Source: Streptomyces peucetius (GTDB lineage Bacteria > Actinomycetota > Actinomycetes > Streptomycetales > Streptomycetaceae). Taken from it: DNA of 64,000 nucleotides. The notes under the pieces were generated by a model. The model made no database searches and was not told the DNA's origin. It saw nothing but the letters and a program-made list of their open reading frames with translations. The stretch covers positions 1,488,001-1,552,000 of the forward strand of contig NZ_CP107567.1 in NCBI RefSeq assembly GCF_025854275.1. The letters are read 5' to 3'. Shown here piece after piece: positions 27,556 to 35,777 of this stretch; within the stretch, counting starts at the first letter, position 1, and each line of letters begins with the position of its first letter. The translations under genes were made by a program, and so were the position numbers.

Positions 27556-28871
27556 CGGTCGTCCTCCGGTGCCGTGCGGCGGGCCTGCCAGACGGGCCCG
27601 TCCGGGTAACTGTGGGTCGCGACGGAGCCGGGGAGCATCCGGGCCGAGAAGCCGGGCGCCCGGGGTGCGGCGTAGCGGCCGCCGACGACCACGGCCGGGT
27701 CGGCGAAGTGCTCGTGGAGATGGTCCACGTACTCGATGACGCGGTCCTCCCAGCTGCCGGACACGGCGACGAAGTCGAACATGGCGAGGTGCTGGACCAG
27801 TTCGCACAGTCCGACCCCGCCGGCGTGCGGGCAGACGGGCACGCCGTACTTGGCCGCCAGCAGCAGGATCGCGACGTTCTCGTTGACCCCGGCGACCCGT
27901 GCGGCGTCGATCTGGACGAAGTCGACGGCCCGCGCCTGGAGCAGCTGCTTGAAGACGACGCGGTTGGCGACATGTTCGCCGGTGGCGACCCTGACGGGCT
28001 GGCCGGCCCGTACGGCGGCGTGGCCGAGTATGTCGTCGGGGCTGGTGGGCTCCTCGATCCAGTACGGCTCGTAGGGGGCGAGTGCGGTCATCCAGCGCAC
28101 CGCGTCGGCGACGTCCCAGCGCTGGTTGGCGTCCACCGCGATGCGTACGGAGGGGCCGACGGCCGCCCTGGCGAGCTTCATCCGCCGGACGTCGTCCTCC
28201 ATGTCGAGGCCGACCTTCAGTTTGATCTGGCCGAAGCCGGCGGCGACGGCCTCCTTCGCCAGCCGGACGAGCTTCTCGTCGGAGTAGCCCAGCCAGCCCG
28301 GGGAGGTGGTGTACGCGGGATAGCCGTGCTCCCGCAGCAGCGCCGCCCGTGCCGCCCTGCCCGGTTCCGCGGCCCGCAGCAGGGCGAGGGCCTCGTCCCT
28401 GGTCAGCGCGTCCGTCAGATACCGGAAGTCGACCAGGCGGACGAGCTCCTCCGGGCTCATCGAGGCGAGGAACTCCCATACCGGCAGGCCCGCTCGGGTG
28501 GCTGCCAGATCCCACGCCGCGTTGACGACGGCACCGGCCGCCATGTGGGCGACGCCCTTCTCGGGGCCGAGCCAGCGGAGTTGGGAATCGTGGGTGAGGT
28601 CGTGGTGGAGTGCCGCCAGATCCGCGGCGCAGGAAGGGGCGGGCCGGCCGACGACATGGGGGCGCAGCGCCTCGACGGCGACGGCGACGACGTCGTTGCC
28701 GCGGCCGATGGTGAAGCAGAAGCCGTGGCCCTCGCTCCCGTCGCCGGTGCGCAGCACCAGGTAGGCGGCGGAGTAGTCCGGGTCCGGGTTCATGGCGTCG
28801 GAGCCGTCGAGCTGTTCTGACGTGGGGAAGCGGATGTCGTGGACCTCGAGCCCCTCGATGGTCTGACCCAT
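27552..28871 (-). CDS. fucD: L-fuconate dehydratase (enolase superfamily)
   Basis: The enzyme dehydrates L-fuconate to 2-keto-3-deoxy-L-fuconate. The 439-residue protein aligns by eye along its length with the characterised Xanthomonas enzyme: [23 protein letters not shown] at the N terminus, [11 protein letters not shown], the Lys-x-Lys acid/base motif IKLKVG, metal ligands [17 protein letters not shown] and TGEH, and PHAGGVGL carrying the second catalytic His. The ATG at 28871 follows GGGAG; the longer frame upstream crosses the divergent promoter and is rejected. A GntR palindrome lies 40 bp upstream. No sugar transporter or aldolase is adjacent. Confidence 0.9.
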   Translation of the reverse strand: MGQTIEGLEVHDIRFPTSEQLDGSDAMNPDPDYSAAYLVLRTGDGSEGHGFCFTIGRGNDVVAVAVEALRPHVVGRPAPSCAADLAALHHDLTHDSQLRWLGPEKGVAHMAAGAVVNAAWDLAATRAGLPVWEFLASMSPEELVRLVDFRYLTDALTRDEALALLRAAEPGRAARAALLREHGYPAYTTSPGWLGYSDEKLVRLAKEAVAAGFGQIKLKVGLDMEDDVRRMKLARAAVGPSVRIAVDANQRWDVADAVRWMTALAPYEPYWIEEPTSPDDILGHAAVRAGQPVRVATGEHVANRVVFKQLLQARAVDFVQIDAARVAGVNENVAILLLAAKYGVPVCPHAGGVGLCELVQHLAMFDFVAVSGSWEDRVIEYVDHLHEHFADPAVVVGGRYAAPRAPGFSARMLPGSVATHSYPDGPVWQARRTAPEDDR

Positions 28872-28891
28872 GCGCGCTCCCGGTGACGATG

Positions 28892-28923
28892 AACATCGGA
28901 CCTCTGGATGGACATCCGATGTA
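28892..28923. promoter_or_regulatory. Candidate GntR operator before fucD
   Basis: GACATCCGATGTA (28911-28923) matches the palindrome before the nearby GntR gene at 12 of 13 bases. An extra inverted half-site ACATCGGA lies at 28893-28900, between the palindrome and the fucD start. Confidence 0.6.
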
Positions 28924-29127
28924 TAGCGCCGCAGAGCCGCACAGGTCCAGGGATTCGCCGAATCCGGCGCACACAGCTCGGATGAATTATGGGGTGTGCA
29001 CGCCCTCGCTCCTATGTTTGACCGACCGCGGCGGAGTTCACCCGGCCGTGCACGGGGGCTGCGGCGGGAGACGGGGAAAGCCGTAAGGTTGGGGCGTGGA
29101 CAAGGGAACTTCGGAAGGAGGCACTGG

Positions 29128-30195
29128 GTGATCGAGCTCGAGGGGGTGCCCGAGCTGATCGACCCGGTCATGGTGGCCGCGTTCGAGGGCTGGAACGACG
29201 CCGGCGACGCCGCCTCCACCGCGGTCGCTCATCTGGACCGGGAATGGAAGGGCGAGGTGTTCGCGGCGCTCGACGCCGAGGACTACTACGACTTCCAGGT
29301 CAACCGGCCCACGGTGTGGCTGGACGGCGGGGTACGGAAGATCACCTGGCCGACCACGCGGCTCTCCGTGGTGCGTATCGGGGGCGACAAGCCGCGCGAC
29401 CTCGTGCTGGTCCGCGGCATCGAACCGTCCATGCGCTGGCGTTCGTTCTGCAACGAGATCCTGGGCTTCGCCCATGAACTCGGCGTCGAGATGGTGGTGA
29501 TCCTGGGCGCGCTGCTCGGCGACACCCCGCACACCCGGCCGGTCCCCGTCAGCGGGATCACTTCCGACCCGGACCTGGCCAGGACGATGGATCTCGAGGA
29601 GACCCGGTACGAGGGTCCGACCGGCATCGTCGGCATCCTCCAGGAGGCGTGCACCCATGCGGGCGTGCCCGCGGTGAGCCTGTGGGCGGCCGTGCCGCAC
29701 TACGTCTCGCAGCCGCCCAACCCGAAGGCGACGCTCGCCCTGCTCAACCGGCTGGAGGACCTCATCGGTCTCCGTATCCCGCTGGGCGAGCTGGCCGAGG
29801 ACGCCCGGGCCTGGCAGCTCGGCGTCGACCAACTGGCCGCGGAGGACAGCGAGGTCGCCGAGTACGTCCAGACGCTGGAGGAGGCGCGCGACACCGCCGA
29901 GTTGCCGGAGGCTTCCGGGGAGGCCATCGCCCGCGAGTTCGAGCGGTATCTGCGCCGGCGCGACGGCGGAGGTCCGGGCGGTCACGCGACGGACGGCGGC
30001 GAGGGCAGCTCGTATCTGCGGGACACCGGCGGCCGGACCAAACCCTCGATACCGCCGCGGCCGGAGCCCGGGACGGGCCCGGCGGAGGGCCCTTCCGAAG
30101 GTCCGGCGGAGGGCTCGGCGGAAGGTCCGGGCGCCGAGCCGGAGGCGCGGGGCGACGACGAGGGCGACGGCCCCGATGACTCGTCGAGGGACTGA
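29128..30195 (+). CDS. parJ: PAC2-family protein, ParJ-like
   Basis: This 355-residue protein has a PAC2 fold ([21 protein letters not shown] at the N terminus, [20 protein letters not shown] and [21 protein letters not shown] downstream). The C-terminal 80 residues are low-complexity ([17 protein letters not shown]...). In S. coelicolor the PAC2 protein between glpD and mshC is, from memory, the actinobacterial signature protein ParJ, which modulates ParA polymerisation in sporulating hyphae; position and type fit here. In eukaryotes PAC2 proteins chaperone proteasome assembly. The start is GTG 29128 after AAGGAGG. It is divergent from fucD. Confidence 0.75.
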   Translation: MIELEGVPELIDPVMVAAFEGWNDAGDAASTAVAHLDREWKGEVFAALDAEDYYDFQVNRPTVWLDGGVRKITWPTTRLSVVRIGGDKPRDLVLVRGIEPSMRWRSFCNEILGFAHELGVEMVVILGALLGDTPHTRPVPVSGITSDPDLARTMDLEETRYEGPTGIVGILQEACTHAGVPAVSLWAAVPHYVSQPPNPKATLALLNRLEDLIGLRIPLGELAEDARAWQLGVDQLAAEDSEVAEYVQTLEEARDTAELPEASGEAIAREFERYLRRRDGGGPGGHATDGGEGSSYLRDTGGRTKPSIPPRPEPGTGPAEGPSEGPAEGSAEGPGAEPEARGDDEGDGPDDSSRD

Positions 30196-30200
30196 GCGAT

Positions 30201-30241
30201 ACGGAAGGGGGCTGGTGCCGACGGCACCGGCCCCCTTCCGT
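30201..30241. terminator. Bidirectional terminator after parJ
   Basis: ACGGAAGGGGGC-T-GGTGCC pairs with GGCACC-G-GCCCCCTTCCGT (30201-30219 with 30223-30241), leaving a three-base loop between parJ and the convergent pseudogene. Confidence 0.85.
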
Positions 30242-30252
30242 CGTTCAGCCGG

Positions 30253-31006
30253 TCACACCTGTTCGACGGCGACCGCGTCGTACTCCGTGTCGGGCGTCGG
30301 CGGTACGTCGAATCTCGCGTTCGGCAGACAGATCCGGTCGCCCCGGGCCGCGGCCGTGGTAGGGATCCGGAAGCGCGGGTCGGTGATCCGGGCGATCGGC
30401 CCTCCCTCCGTGCCCGCGGCGTTCAGCCGCACCACGTCCACCTGGTTCAACTGCTGCTGGACGATGCAGAGGTGACGGCCGAGCAGCTGGCCGTCACCGA
30501 AGGGGATCGTGAGTCCGCCGAGGCCGACCCGGCGGGCGGTGCCGTCGCGCGGATCGACGCGCATCAGCGATCGCCCTCGACCGCGGTGTTCACGACCAGC
30601 AGAGCGCTGCCGTCCGGTGTGCGGGCGATGCCGCTGGCGGGGAAGTCCGTGCCCTGCTCCCATGCGCCGCCAAGCGGCACGGTCGCCACTTCGTGCGCGG
30701 GCTCGCCGCGCCGGTCCGGGGCCGGCCAGTAGAGCTGCGGCCGGAAAGAGTCGGTGAACCAGGCCGCGCCGGGCGTGAGGACCACATCGTTGACCATCGA
30801 GCCCTCGGCGCCGACGGCCCGGCCGATGGCGATGCCCTCTGGCTGGAAACCGTCTGGAAGGGGGAAACGAGTCGGCCATGATCCTGGCGACGCGGCACGG
30901 CCACCCCGGCGGCGGGGCCGAGAAGCGCGGCCGAGTCGACGGCTGCGGCCGCGCCGAGAACCTCTCTGCGTGCGAAGGAACGTTCCACAGTGCGTCCGTC
31001 CGGCAA
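30253..31006 (-). pseudogene. Broken SMP-30/gluconolactonase-like secreted protein
   Basis: Three pieces of one beta-propeller protein lie in different frames on the minus strand. Piece 1 (near 31006-30880) encodes a Tat-type signal with SFARREVLGAAAA. Piece 2 (from about 30875 to 30564) reads FPLPDGFQPEGIAIG, then jumps to MVNDVVLTPGAAWFTDSF...ARTPDGSALLVVNTA and stops. Piece 3 (about 30570-30253) reads SLMRVDPRDGTARRV...DPRFRIPTTAA...PDTEYDAVAV. Intact relatives I know of run about 300 residues with extra propeller blades where the jump occurs. At least two frameshifts and one internal deletion are needed to explain this, so it is presumably non-functional. A sequencing error cannot explain the deletion. 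Confidence 0.85.
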
Positions 31007-31099
31007 CTGGTGGACGGATGCCCCTGAGGGGCCGGTGCCGTCAGCTCACCACACGCCGGGATCCCGCGCCGAGGGAACGTCCAAGCGGAGGAACGGGCT

Positions 31100-31151
31100 C
31101 CCTGCGGACGCCGACGCGGTTCCGGATCGCGTCCGCGCCGCGTCCGCAGGG
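31100..31151 (-). terminator. Terminator after mshC
   Basis: CCCTGCGGACGC (31100-31111) pairs perfectly with GCGTCCGCAGGG (31140-31151), downstream of the mshC stop on the minus strand. The rest of the 31007-31172 gap holds no gene. Confidence 0.7.
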
Positions 31152-31172
31152 GGACGCCGCAGCCGCCAGGCG

Positions 31173-32402
31173 CTACAGCGCCACGCCGAGCAGCGCGTCG
31201 ACCGTGCGGGACACGAGCCCCGGCGCGCCCTCGTCCGTGCCGCCCTCGGACTGCTGGAGCGCGGCCCAGCGGTCCACGGCCGCGAGTGCCGACGGCGCGT
31301 CGAGGTCGTCGGCGAGAGCCCGGCGGACCTCCTCGACCAGGGCGTCGGCGGACGGCCCGTCGGGCCGGGAGACGGCCGCGCGCCACCGCCCGAGACGCTC
31401 CACGGCGTCGCTGAGCACCGCGTCGGTCCACTCCCAGTCGGCCCGGTAGTGGTGCGAGAGCAGGGCGAGCCGTATGGCCGCCGGGTCCACCCCGTCGCGG
31501 CGCAGCGCGGAGACGAAGACGAGGTTGCCCTTGGACTTGGACATCTTCTGGCCGTCGAGGGCGACCATGCCCGCGTGGACGTAAGCCTTCGCGAAGGGGT
31601 GCTCACCGGTGAGGGCCTGGGCGTGCGAGGCGCCCATCTCGTGGTGCGGGAAGGCGAGGTCGGAGCCGCCGCCCTGGATGTCGAAGCCCATGCCGAGGTG
31701 GTCGAGCGCGATGGCGACGCACTCGATGTGCCAGCCGGGCCGGCCGCGGCCGAGTGTGCCGCCGTCCCAGCTCGGCTCGCCCTCGCGGGCGGCCATCCAG
31801 AGCATGGGGTCGAGCGGGTTCTTCTTGCCGGGGCGTTCGGGGTCGCCGCCGCGTTCCGCGGACAGCAGGCGCATCGCCTCCGCGTCGAGCCGGGACACCT
31901 CTCCGAAGTGCGGGTCGGACTCGACCGAGAAGTAGACGTCGCCCTCCAACTCGTAGGCGGCACCGGCGTCGCGGAGCCGTTCCACCAGCGGGACGATGCC
32001 GGGTATGGCTTCGACGGCCCCGATGTAGTGGCGCGGCGGCAGCATCCGCAGTGCGGTCATGTCCTCGCGGAACAGCGCGGTCTCGCGCTCCGCGAGCTCC
32101 GTCCAGTCGTGCCCGTCGCGGATCGCGCGTTCGAGCAGTGGGTCGTCCACATCCGTGACGTTCTGGACGTAGTGAACCTGCCGCTTGGTGTCGAGCCACA
32201 CGCGCTGCACAAGGTCGAACGCGTTGTAGGTCGCCGCGTGACCCATGTGGGTCGCGTCGTACGGTGTGATGCCGCAGACGTAGATACGGGCGACGGGACC
32301 GGGGTCGAGGGTCACCAGACCGTCGGTCGCGGTGTCGTGGATCCGGAGGTCGCGGCCCTTGCCGGGCAGGGCGGGGACCTCAGAAGCGGGCCAGGCATGC
32401 AT
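31173..32402 (-). CDS. mshC: Mycothiol cysteine ligase MshC
   Basis: MshC joins cysteine to glucosaminyl-inositol using ATP, the third step of mycothiol synthesis. The 409-residue protein is a cysteinyl-tRNA-synthetase paralogue without the anticodon-binding domain. Zinc ligand Cys43 ([20 protein letters not shown], which includes the HIGH-type motif), a second cysteine in [14 protein letters not shown], the histidine of [14 protein letters not shown] and the KMSKSKGN loop are all present. The start is ATG 32402; the Shine-Dalgarno is weak. Downstream of the trio of conserved actinobacterial genes on the same strand. Mycothiol is used by the formaldehyde dehydrogenase at 50118-51206. Confidence 0.95.
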   Translation of the reverse strand: MHAWPASEVPALPGKGRDLRIHDTATDGLVTLDPGPVARIYVCGITPYDATHMGHAATYNAFDLVQRVWLDTKRQVHYVQNVTDVDDPLLERAIRDGHDWTELAERETALFREDMTALRMLPPRHYIGAVEAIPGIVPLVERLRDAGAAYELEGDVYFSVESDPHFGEVSRLDAEAMRLLSAERGGDPERPGKKNPLDPMLWMAAREGEPSWDGGTLGRGRPGWHIECVAIALDHLGMGFDIQGGGSDLAFPHHEMGASHAQALTGEHPFAKAYVHAGMVALDGQKMSKSKGNLVFVSALRRDGVDPAAIRLALLSHHYRADWEWTDAVLSDAVERLGRWRAAVSRPDGPSADALVEEVRRALADDLDAPSALAAVDRWAALQQSEGGTDEGAPGLVSRTVDALLGVAL

Positions 32403-32504
32403 GCCATGAGCCTAACCGGATGCCGCTTCCGCATACGAACCGGATCACTGCTCTTGGCCGGTTGGGCACTCTTGCGATCCGGCACCCGGTGTGCTGGGCC
32501 GGAG

Positions 32505-33332
32505 CTACACGGGTGGCCAGGGAATCGCCGGCCAGTCCCCCGAGGGGAGCGGGTGGGTGCCGGAGGCGAGCAGCGCCGCCACCCTGCCGCGCAGGGCGGC
32601 GACCTCGGCCGCGGTGAGCAGTTCCGCCAGTCGGGTGGCGAGCGGCCCGCCGTCGGCGAGGGAGACCGCCATGGCCGTCAGTGTCGCCGTCGCCTCCGCG
32701 GGAAGCGGTTCCCCCGCCCACCCCCACAGCAGGGTGCGCAGCTTGTCCTCGACGTTGAAGGTGACGCCGTGGTCGATCGCGTAGAGGCCGCCGTCGGCGG
32801 TGGGCAGCAGATGGCCGCCTTTGCGGTCACCGTTGTTGATCACCGCGTCGAGCACGGCGAGCCTGCGCAGCCGCAGGTCGTCCGCGTGGACGAGCAGCGC
32901 CGTACGACCCTCGCCCACCTCGGCGAAACCGACCGCCCTCCAGCCCTCCCCCGGCTCCTCGTCCTCGACGAGAGCCAGCAGGCCGGCCTCGGGGTCCGCC
33001 TCTATCCACAGCTGGACCATGCCCTCGCCGTACGGGCCCTCGCGCAGGACGGTGGGCGGCACCAGGCCCCAGCCGGTCGCCTCGGAGAGCTCGTAGGCCG
33101 CCACCTCGCGCTGCGCGAGCGTGCCGTCGGGGAAGTCCCACAACGGCCGCTCCCCCGCGACGGGCTTGTAGACGCAACGGGCTTCCTCGCCGTCGAGCGA
33201 GACCGTGCAGTACAGCACCGCGTTGGACGCCTCGCGCACCCTTCCGCGCACGCTCAGCTCGCCCTCGGCCAGCAGCGAGAGCGCGTCGGCCGTGGTCACT
33301 CGCCCCGGCGGTATCCGTTCTGGCGCGGGCAT
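32505..33332 (-). CDS. SCO1664-family protein, atypical kinase-like
   Basis: This 275-residue protein belongs to an actinobacterial family of unknown function found next to mshC. The sequence has features of an atypical (PI3K/HipA-like) kinase: CVYKP (candidate ATP-binding Lys), REVAAYELSEATG (candidate Glu), a catalytic-loop-like NNGDRKGGHLL, and YAIDHGVTF in the position of the metal-binding DFG. The ATG 33332 follows GGAAGGA and the gene overlaps the upstream DUF3090 gene by 37 bp. Substrate and activity are unknown; the kinase reading is inference. Co-transcribed with DUF3090, the phosphatase gene and mshC is likely. Confidence 0.85.
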   Translation of the reverse strand: MPAPERIPPGRVTTADALSLLAEGELSVRGRVREASNAVLYCTVSLDGEEARCVYKPVAGERPLWDFPDGTLAQREVAAYELSEATGWGLVPPTVLREGPYGEGMVQLWIEADPEAGLLALVEDEEPGEGWRAVGFAEVGEGRTALLVHADDLRLRRLAVLDAVINNGDRKGGHLLPTADGGLYAIDHGVTFNVEDKLRTLLWGWAGEPLPAEATATLTAMAVSLADGGPLATRLAELLTAAEVAALRGRVAALLASGTHPLPSGDWPAIPWPPV

Positions 33333-33886
33333 ACGTGTCCTTCCGGATCCAGGGGCAGGCTGCACAGCGGGCACGGCGGGCGGCCCGCGTTCACCACGTC
33401 CAGTGCGCGCTTGGCGAACGCTCTTGCCTGCGCGCCCGTGAGCCGGACCCGCAGCATCGGCGGGCCGTTCTCCTCGTCCTGCAGCAGCCGCTCCTCGGCC
33501 TCCGCGAGATCCTCCTCGGACTCGGCCTCCAGCTCGACGAGCGCCTGCGCCTCCACGATCATGCGCTGTTCCTCGCCGTCCCACGCCAGCGCCATCGTGC
33601 CGACGCGGAACTCCTCCTCGACCGGATTGTCGAGCGGCGCGGTGTCGGCGACGTCGGCCGGGGCGACGGCGGGCACGGGCGCGTTGCCGCCGGTGCGGCG
33701 CACCACCTCGTCCAGCAGTTCGTCGATCCGCTCGGCGAGGGCGGCCACCTGTGTCTTCTCCAGGGCCACGCTGGTCACGCGCCCTGCGGCGGAAGCCTGC
33801 AGGAAGAACGTACGGCGGCCAGGCAGCCCGACCGTACCGGCCACGAAGCGGTCCGGCGGGTCGTAGAGGAACACCTGACGGGACAC
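33296..33886 (-). CDS. DUF3090 family protein with zinc-ribbon-like C terminus
   Basis: I recognise this as the conserved actinobacterial family DUF3090; its function is unknown. The 196-residue protein starts SRQVFLYDPPDRFVAGTVGLPGRRTFFLQASA, then has an acidic helical middle (about residues 110-155, rich in Glu/Asp), and ends with CPLCSLPLDPEGHVCPRQNGY, a Cys2-His-Cys-like metal site. The GTG at 33886 follows AAAGGGAG; the longer frame upstream is unsupported. It lies in the middle of the trio and overlaps the kinase-like gene. Consistent adjacency suggests one complex or pathway. Confidence 0.85.
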   Translation of the reverse strand: MSRQVFLYDPPDRFVAGTVGLPGRRTFFLQASAAGRVTSVALEKTQVAALAERIDELLDEVVRRTGGNAPVPAVAPADVADTAPLDNPVEEEFRVGTMALAWDGEEQRMIVEAQALVELEAESEEDLAEAEERLLQDEENGPPMLRVRLTGAQARAFAKRALDVVNAGRPPCPLCSLPLDPEGHVCPRQNGYRRGE

Positions 33887-33998
33887 GTTCTGTCTCCCTT
33901 TGGATCGTCGGGTCGGTCGGTTTCCGAGCGGGTCGTACGGGATCACGGGCCGGGCGGAACTCAGCTTTTCGGCGCGTCCACCCTACTGCGCGGAGCGA

Positions 33999-34700
33999 TC
34001 ACGGTGCGCCCGCGCCGCCGCCGACGACCGCGTCGTCGTCGGCGGCCTTCTCCTGCGGGCCTTGAGTGGGGGGCACCAGCGCGCCCAACTCGCCGGTGTC
34101 GCCGAGACGCAGCAGGAACGGCCGGCTGCGGGTGTAGCGGATGGCGGTGACGGAGCACGGCTCGACGTGGATGCGCTGGAAGAGGTCGAGATGCATGCCG
34201 AGCGCGTCCGCCACCAGGGACTTGATGATGTCCCCGTGCGAGCACATCAGAAACGCGGCGCCGTCGCCGTGCTCCAGGTCGACGCGCGCGTTCCAGTCGC
34301 GGACGGCGTCGACCGCGCGCGCCTGCATGGCCCGCATGGACTCGCCGCCGGGGAAGACCACCGCCGACGGGTGGTGCTGGACGACCTCCATCATCGGTTC
34401 CTGGGCGAGTTCCTTCAGCTTGCGGCCCGACCAGTCGCCGTAGTGGCACTCGCCGATGCGCTCGTCGGTCTCCACGGTGAGCGCGGGCCGCGCCTCCAGC
34501 AGCGGCGCGAGGGTCTCACGGCAGCGTTCCAGCGGGCTGGAGACGGCCGCCACGAGCGGCACGGCGGCCAGTCTCGCGGGCAGCCCGGCCGCCTGTGCGG
34601 CACCGCGCTCGTCGAGGTGGACGTCCGGCGTCCAGCCGGCGAGCACGCCCTCGGTGTTGGCGGTGGAGCGTCCGTGGCGTACGAGGATCAGCGTGGCCAT
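33999..34700 (-). CDS. Histidine phosphatase (phosphomutase-like, MSMEG_4193 type)
   Basis: This 233-residue histidine-phosphatase-superfamily protein has the nucleophile motif LILVRHGRSTAN at the N terminus, the SPLERCRETLAPLL region, ECHYGDWSGRKLKEL and the second histidine in MCSHGDII. The C-terminal part (from about residue 205) is acidic/Ala-rich. It is the upstream gene of the trio (phosphatase, DUF3090, kinase-like protein) ahead of mshC on the minus strand. The reaction is unknown; a functional relation to the kinase-like neighbour is attractive. The start is ATG 34700, and corA is divergent 68 bp away. Confidence 0.88.
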   Translation of the reverse strand: MATLILVRHGRSTANTEGVLAGWTPDVHLDERGAAQAAGLPARLAAVPLVAAVSSPLERCRETLAPLLEARPALTVETDERIGECHYGDWSGRKLKELAQEPMMEVVQHHPSAVVFPGGESMRAMQARAVDAVRDWNARVDLEHGDGAAFLMCSHGDIIKSLVADALGMHLDLFQRIHVEPCSVTAIRYTRSRPFLLRLGDTGELGALVPPTQGPQEKAADDDAVVGGGAGAP

Positions 34701-34768
34701 GGGGGCCAGCCTACGGTCCTGGCATGTGCGGCGGGCCCCGGGTGTGCCGGGCGGGCAGCCAGGGAAGA

Positions 34769-35761
34769 ATGCGCGCCGTGATCGTGGACTGTGCCATCTA
34801 CCGCGACGGACGCCGCACCGAGGGCCCGTCGGACTTCTCGGACGCCCTCGACGAGGCGCGGGCCACCGGTGACGCGTTCCTGTGGATCGGCCTGCACGAG
34901 CCCACGGAGGACGAGTTCGGCCATGTCTCCGAGGAGTTCGCGCTGCACCCGCTCGCCGTGGAGGACGCCCTCAAGGCGCATCAGCGGCCCAAGCTCGAGG
35001 TGTACGACGACTCGCTGTTCGTCGTCCTCAAACCCGTGGTGTACGAACCGCAGAGCGACGCGGTGACGACCGGTGAGCTGATGGTCTTCATAGGTGACTC
35101 GTTCGTGGTGACGGTCCGGCACGGCGAGGGGGCGCCGCTGAGCGCCGTCCGCGAACGGCTGGAGGCAGAGCCCGCGGTGCTGCGCCACGGCCCGACGGCG
35201 GTGCTCTACGCGATCAGCGACGCCATCGTCGACCACTACATCGACGTCGCGGCCGAGCTCCAGGTGGACCTGGAGGAGATGGAGACGACGGTCTTCGAAC
35301 CGGGTCGCAGGGACGCCAAGAACACGGCGGCGCGGATCTACACCTTCAAACGGCAGGTGCTCGAGTTCCGCCGGGCCGCCGGGCCGCTGGCGGCTCCCAT
35401 GTCCCGGCTGGCGGGCGCGGGCGTGCCGTTCGTCCATGAACAGTCGCAGCCGTTCTTCCGGGACGTCAGCGACCATCTGACCCGGGCGAACGAACAGGTG
35501 GAGGGGTTGGACCGGCTGCTGTCCGACATCCTCTCCGCCCACCTCGCGCAGATGGGCGTGCGGCAGAACGACGACATGCGCAAGATCTCGGCATGGGCGG
35601 CCATGGCGGCCGTGCCGACGATGGTCGCGGGGATCTACGGCATGAACTTCGAGCACATGCCGGAGCTGAAGCTGGTCTGGGCGTATCCGGCGACGGTGCT
35701 GCTGATGGCGGGCGCGGTGTACGGGCTCTTCCGGCTCTTCAAGCGGCGCGGCTGGCTCTAG
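34769..35761 (+). CDS. corA: CorA-family magnesium/cobalt transporter
   Basis: This 330-residue cation channel has a long cytosolic N-terminal domain and two C-terminal membrane helices. The GMN signature is in IYGMNFEHMPEL, at the end of the first helix, with a final hydrophobic helix and a short basic tail (LFKRRGWL). The ATG at 34769 comes after AGGGAAG; an in-frame GTG nine bases later is an alternative. CorA imports Mg2+ and Co2+ by family; specificity here is not proven. The stop codon is part of a 20-bp palindrome shared with the convergent gene. Confidence 0.92.
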   Translation: MRAVIVDCAIYRDGRRTEGPSDFSDALDEARATGDAFLWIGLHEPTEDEFGHVSEEFALHPLAVEDALKAHQRPKLEVYDDSLFVVLKPVVYEPQSDAVTTGELMVFIGDSFVVTVRHGEGAPLSAVRERLEAEPAVLRHGPTAVLYAISDAIVDHYIDVAAELQVDLEEMETTVFEPGRRDAKNTAARIYTFKRQVLEFRRAAGPLAAPMSRLAGAGVPFVHEQSQPFFRDVSDHLTRANEQVEGLDRLLSDILSAHLAQMGVRQNDDMRKISAWAAMAAVPTMVAGIYGMNFEHMPELKLVWAYPATVLLMAGAVYGLFRLFKRRGWL

Positions 35762-35777
35762 GCGGCCGGCCGCCTAG
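35758..35777. terminator. 20-bp perfect palindrome containing both convergent stop codons
   Basis: CTAGGCGGCCGGCCGCCTAG (35758-35777) is its own reverse complement. The corA stop TAG (35759-35761) and the GT-C gene stop (CTA, 35774-35776) sit symmetrically in its two arms. It can form a cruciform or hairpin and probably terminates in both directions. Confidence 0.6.

Noticed and set aside
25688..31172. Genomic island with integration site
   Set aside because: No tRNA, integrase, transposase or flanking direct repeats were found, so the block between glpD and mshC is described only as an insertion relative to a remembered order.
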